DNA from: CAZNUM01 sp964539305
Lineage (GTDB): Bacteria > Fidelibacterota > Marinisomatia > Marinisomatales > TCS55
Assembly: GCA_964539305.1 (NCBI GenBank)
Contig: CAZIIM010000013.1
Coordinates: 1 to 56,194, forward strand
DNA: 56,194 nt
Reading direction: 5' to 3'
The position numbers and the translations under genes are program-made. Below, piece by piece: positions 55,067 to 56,194 of the stretch. The number at the start of each line of letters is the position of its first letter. The first letter of the stretch is position 1. The notes beneath the pieces were generated by a model. The model made no database searches and was not told the DNA's origin. It saw nothing but the letters and a program-made list of their open reading frames with translations.

Positions 55067-56017
55067 TTAATCCAGGGGACTGCGTACTTTTAAGGGACCC
55101 TTCTTCATTACGTGGGTGTAAATCATGGTGGTTCGTACATCTTTGTGTCCCAACAGTTCCTGGACAGAACGAATGTCGTAACCGTTTTCCAGTAAATGGG
55201 TAGCGAAAGAATGACGGAGGGTATGGCAACTACCATGTTTTTGAACACCTGATTTTAAAATTGCTTTTTTTACAGCGCGCTGGATGTTGGATTCGTGCAG
55301 ATGGTGGCGATAGTAAAGACCGGTAACGGGATCTCTACTCATTGATGGACTGGGAAACAGATAATACCACGCAAAGGTCTTTTCAATGTCCGGATATTTT
55401 TTAGCTATTGAGTGGGGTATTGAAATGCCAGGCTGATTGGTTTTACGATCCTTTTCATAGAGATGTTTTACTTTTTCGATCTGCTGCTTTAATAATTCCC
55501 GTAATGATTCGGGGATCATGGTGACACGATCCTGTTGACCTTTACCATCATGAATCACAATCAATTTTTGCTCAAAATCCACATCTTTTACTCTCAGTCG
55601 TAAACACTCCGAAATCCGCATACCCGTGCCGTAGAGTAATTTTGCTATTAATGCCTGGGTACCGTCCAAATGGGCGATGATTATTTTCACCTCGTTTTTG
55701 GAAAAAACGGTTGGTATTTTTCGCGACCGTTTGGCAATGACAAACTCCCGGGGTTGACCAATATCTATTTCAAGGACGTGTCTGTATAAAAACAGGACAG
55801 CATTTCGCGCCAGGTTCTGGGTAGCAGCCGATACGTTTCTGGTTTGGGCCAAATAGGTTAAAAAGCGGTTGATATCGGTTTTGTTTAACAGTTCCGGATG
55901 GATTTTCCCATTAAACAGAATGTATTGTTTTATCCAATGTTTATAGGACAGTTCAGTTTTATAGCTGTAGTGCCTAAGCCGAATTTTTTCACTTACCTGG
56001 TCTAACAGTTTTGACAT
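55067..56017 (-). CDS. intI: Integron integrase (IntI-type tyrosine recombinase)
   Basis: 316 residues. N-terminal SAM-like DNA-binding domain (KIRLRHYSYKTELSYKHWIKQYI). Catalytic residues: Arg in LLYGTGMRISECLRLRVKDVD, Lys in DGKGQQDR, HTLRHSFATHLLENG (His-x-x-Arg), GHKDVRTTMIYTH with the tyrosine. The IntI-specific insertion between the second and third boxes is present (YYRHHLHESNIQRAVKKAIL), and the C-terminus (KGPLKVRSPLD) is typical of IntI, which separates it from XerC/D. It is transcribed leftwards, so cassettes would lie to the right of its start, beyond the window. It is more AT-rich than the glycan genes. No LexA-type box was recognised. Confidence 0.92.
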   Translation of the reverse strand: MSKLLDQVSEKIRLRHYSYKTELSYKHWIKQYILFNGKIHPELLNKTDINRFLTYLAQTRNVSAATQNLARNAVLFLYRHVLEIDIGQPREFVIAKRSRKIPTVFSKNEVKIIIAHLDGTQALIAKLLYGTGMRISECLRLRVKDVDFEQKLIVIHDGKGQQDRVTMIPESLRELLKQQIEKVKHLYEKDRKTNQPGISIPHSIAKKYPDIEKTFAWYYLFPSPSMSRDPVTGLYYRHHLHESNIQRAVKKAILKSGVQKHGSCHTLRHSFATHLLENGYDIRSVQELLGHKDVRTTMIYTHVMKKGPLKVRSPLD

Positions 56018-56146
56018 GGATTTTGTTGGAAAGTTTTGTTATTATTCTACTGAAAATTAGGCAGGAGGTAATAAAATTCAAATACAGTATAGTGCAATTT
56101 ATATGCATATTATATGGTATAATTGCATGATAGAGACAAGTTAGAT
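56018..56146 (+). other. Putative integron attI region and cassette promoter
   Basis: Directly upstream of intI. GACAAGTTAGAT at 56135-56146 contains GTTAGAT (56140-56146), a match to the GTTRRRY recombination core; attI1 has a similar ...CAAAGTTAGGC. A perfect -10 TATAAT lies at 56118-56123 on the plus strand, with only a poor -35 (TGCAAT-like). Sequence to the right would be the first cassette; an ATG at 56174 opens a frame that runs off the edge. Confidence 0.55.
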
Positions 56147-56194
56147 GGTGTTTCATATATTGGATGATAGCGTATGAAGTTGAATAAAACTAAT

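Noticed and set aside
1..56194. CRISPR arrays, tRNA, rRNA, transposases
   Set aside because: No regularly spaced repeats, no cloverleaf or rRNA-like sequence and no transposase motifs were recognised by eye; a covariance-model scan was not possible.

Overview
The window looks like a scaffold from an uncultured bacterium of the FCB (Fibrobacteres-Chlorobi-Bacteroidetes) superphylum, most plausibly Marinimicrobia- or Calditrichota-like. The evidence is several proteins with type IX secretion (T9SS/Por) C-terminal sorting domains, a PorV-like barrel, TonB-dependent receptors with carboxypeptidase-regulatory N-domains, and giant FnIII/DGIDNDGD-repeat surface proteins. The phylum call is inference; no rRNA or tRNA gene is present. 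The assembly contains five runs of exactly 100 N. Two of them are flanked by identical 55-bp sequences, and there the interrupted genes rejoin in frame when the duplicate is collapsed.

Layout. (1) 1-6149, minus: TonB receptor followed by a giant FnIII-type surface protein cut by the window edge. (2) 6317-8041, plus: secreted FG-GAP repeat protein with a strong sigma70-like promoter and a clear terminator. (3) 8180-10207: a PGRP-type amidase and a ROK-family protein separated by an assembly gap. (4) 10204-14097, minus: a starch-binding-domain esterase and a large secreted protein of unknown function. (5) 14226-23752, minus: tightly overlapping operon of GH13 amylase, TonB receptor, FnIII-type surface protein and PorV-like protein. 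(6) 23899-32995, plus: TrmB-type regulator, then GH57 glucanotransferase, alpha-glucan phosphorylase, SSS symporter and secreted GH13 amylase. (7) 33075-40115, plus: hypABFCDE with a UreH-like metal permease and a VKOR-like protein. (8) 40139-45526, minus: MarR regulator, hydrogenase small and large subunits, two cytochrome b subunits and a maturation protease. (9) 45684-50107: divergent pullulanase and GH13 lipoprotein. (10) 50110-56194: AhpD-like protein, a third TonB receptor, nitrilase, a small membrane protein, a permease remnant, and an integron integrase with a likely attI at the right edge.

Two themes stand out. First, alpha-glucan use: a 26-bp palindrome (half-site TGAGTTAC, 4-bp spacer) occurs 40-43 bp upstream of four operons or genes, three strong copies and one weaker, and also lies beside the TrmB-type gene. 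This suggests a local maltodextrin regulon in which SusD is replaced by FnIII/PorV-type surface proteins. Second, selenium: the hydrogenase large subunit reads through an in-frame UGA exactly at the first cysteine of the nickel-binding DPCxxCxxH motif, giving a [NiFeSe] hydrogenase. An AhpD-like protein 8 kb away has UGA in place of the second cysteine of its CxxC. Both UGAs are followed by a bacterial-SECIS-like hairpin with a loop G at +19. Standard gene calling would truncate the first and split the second.
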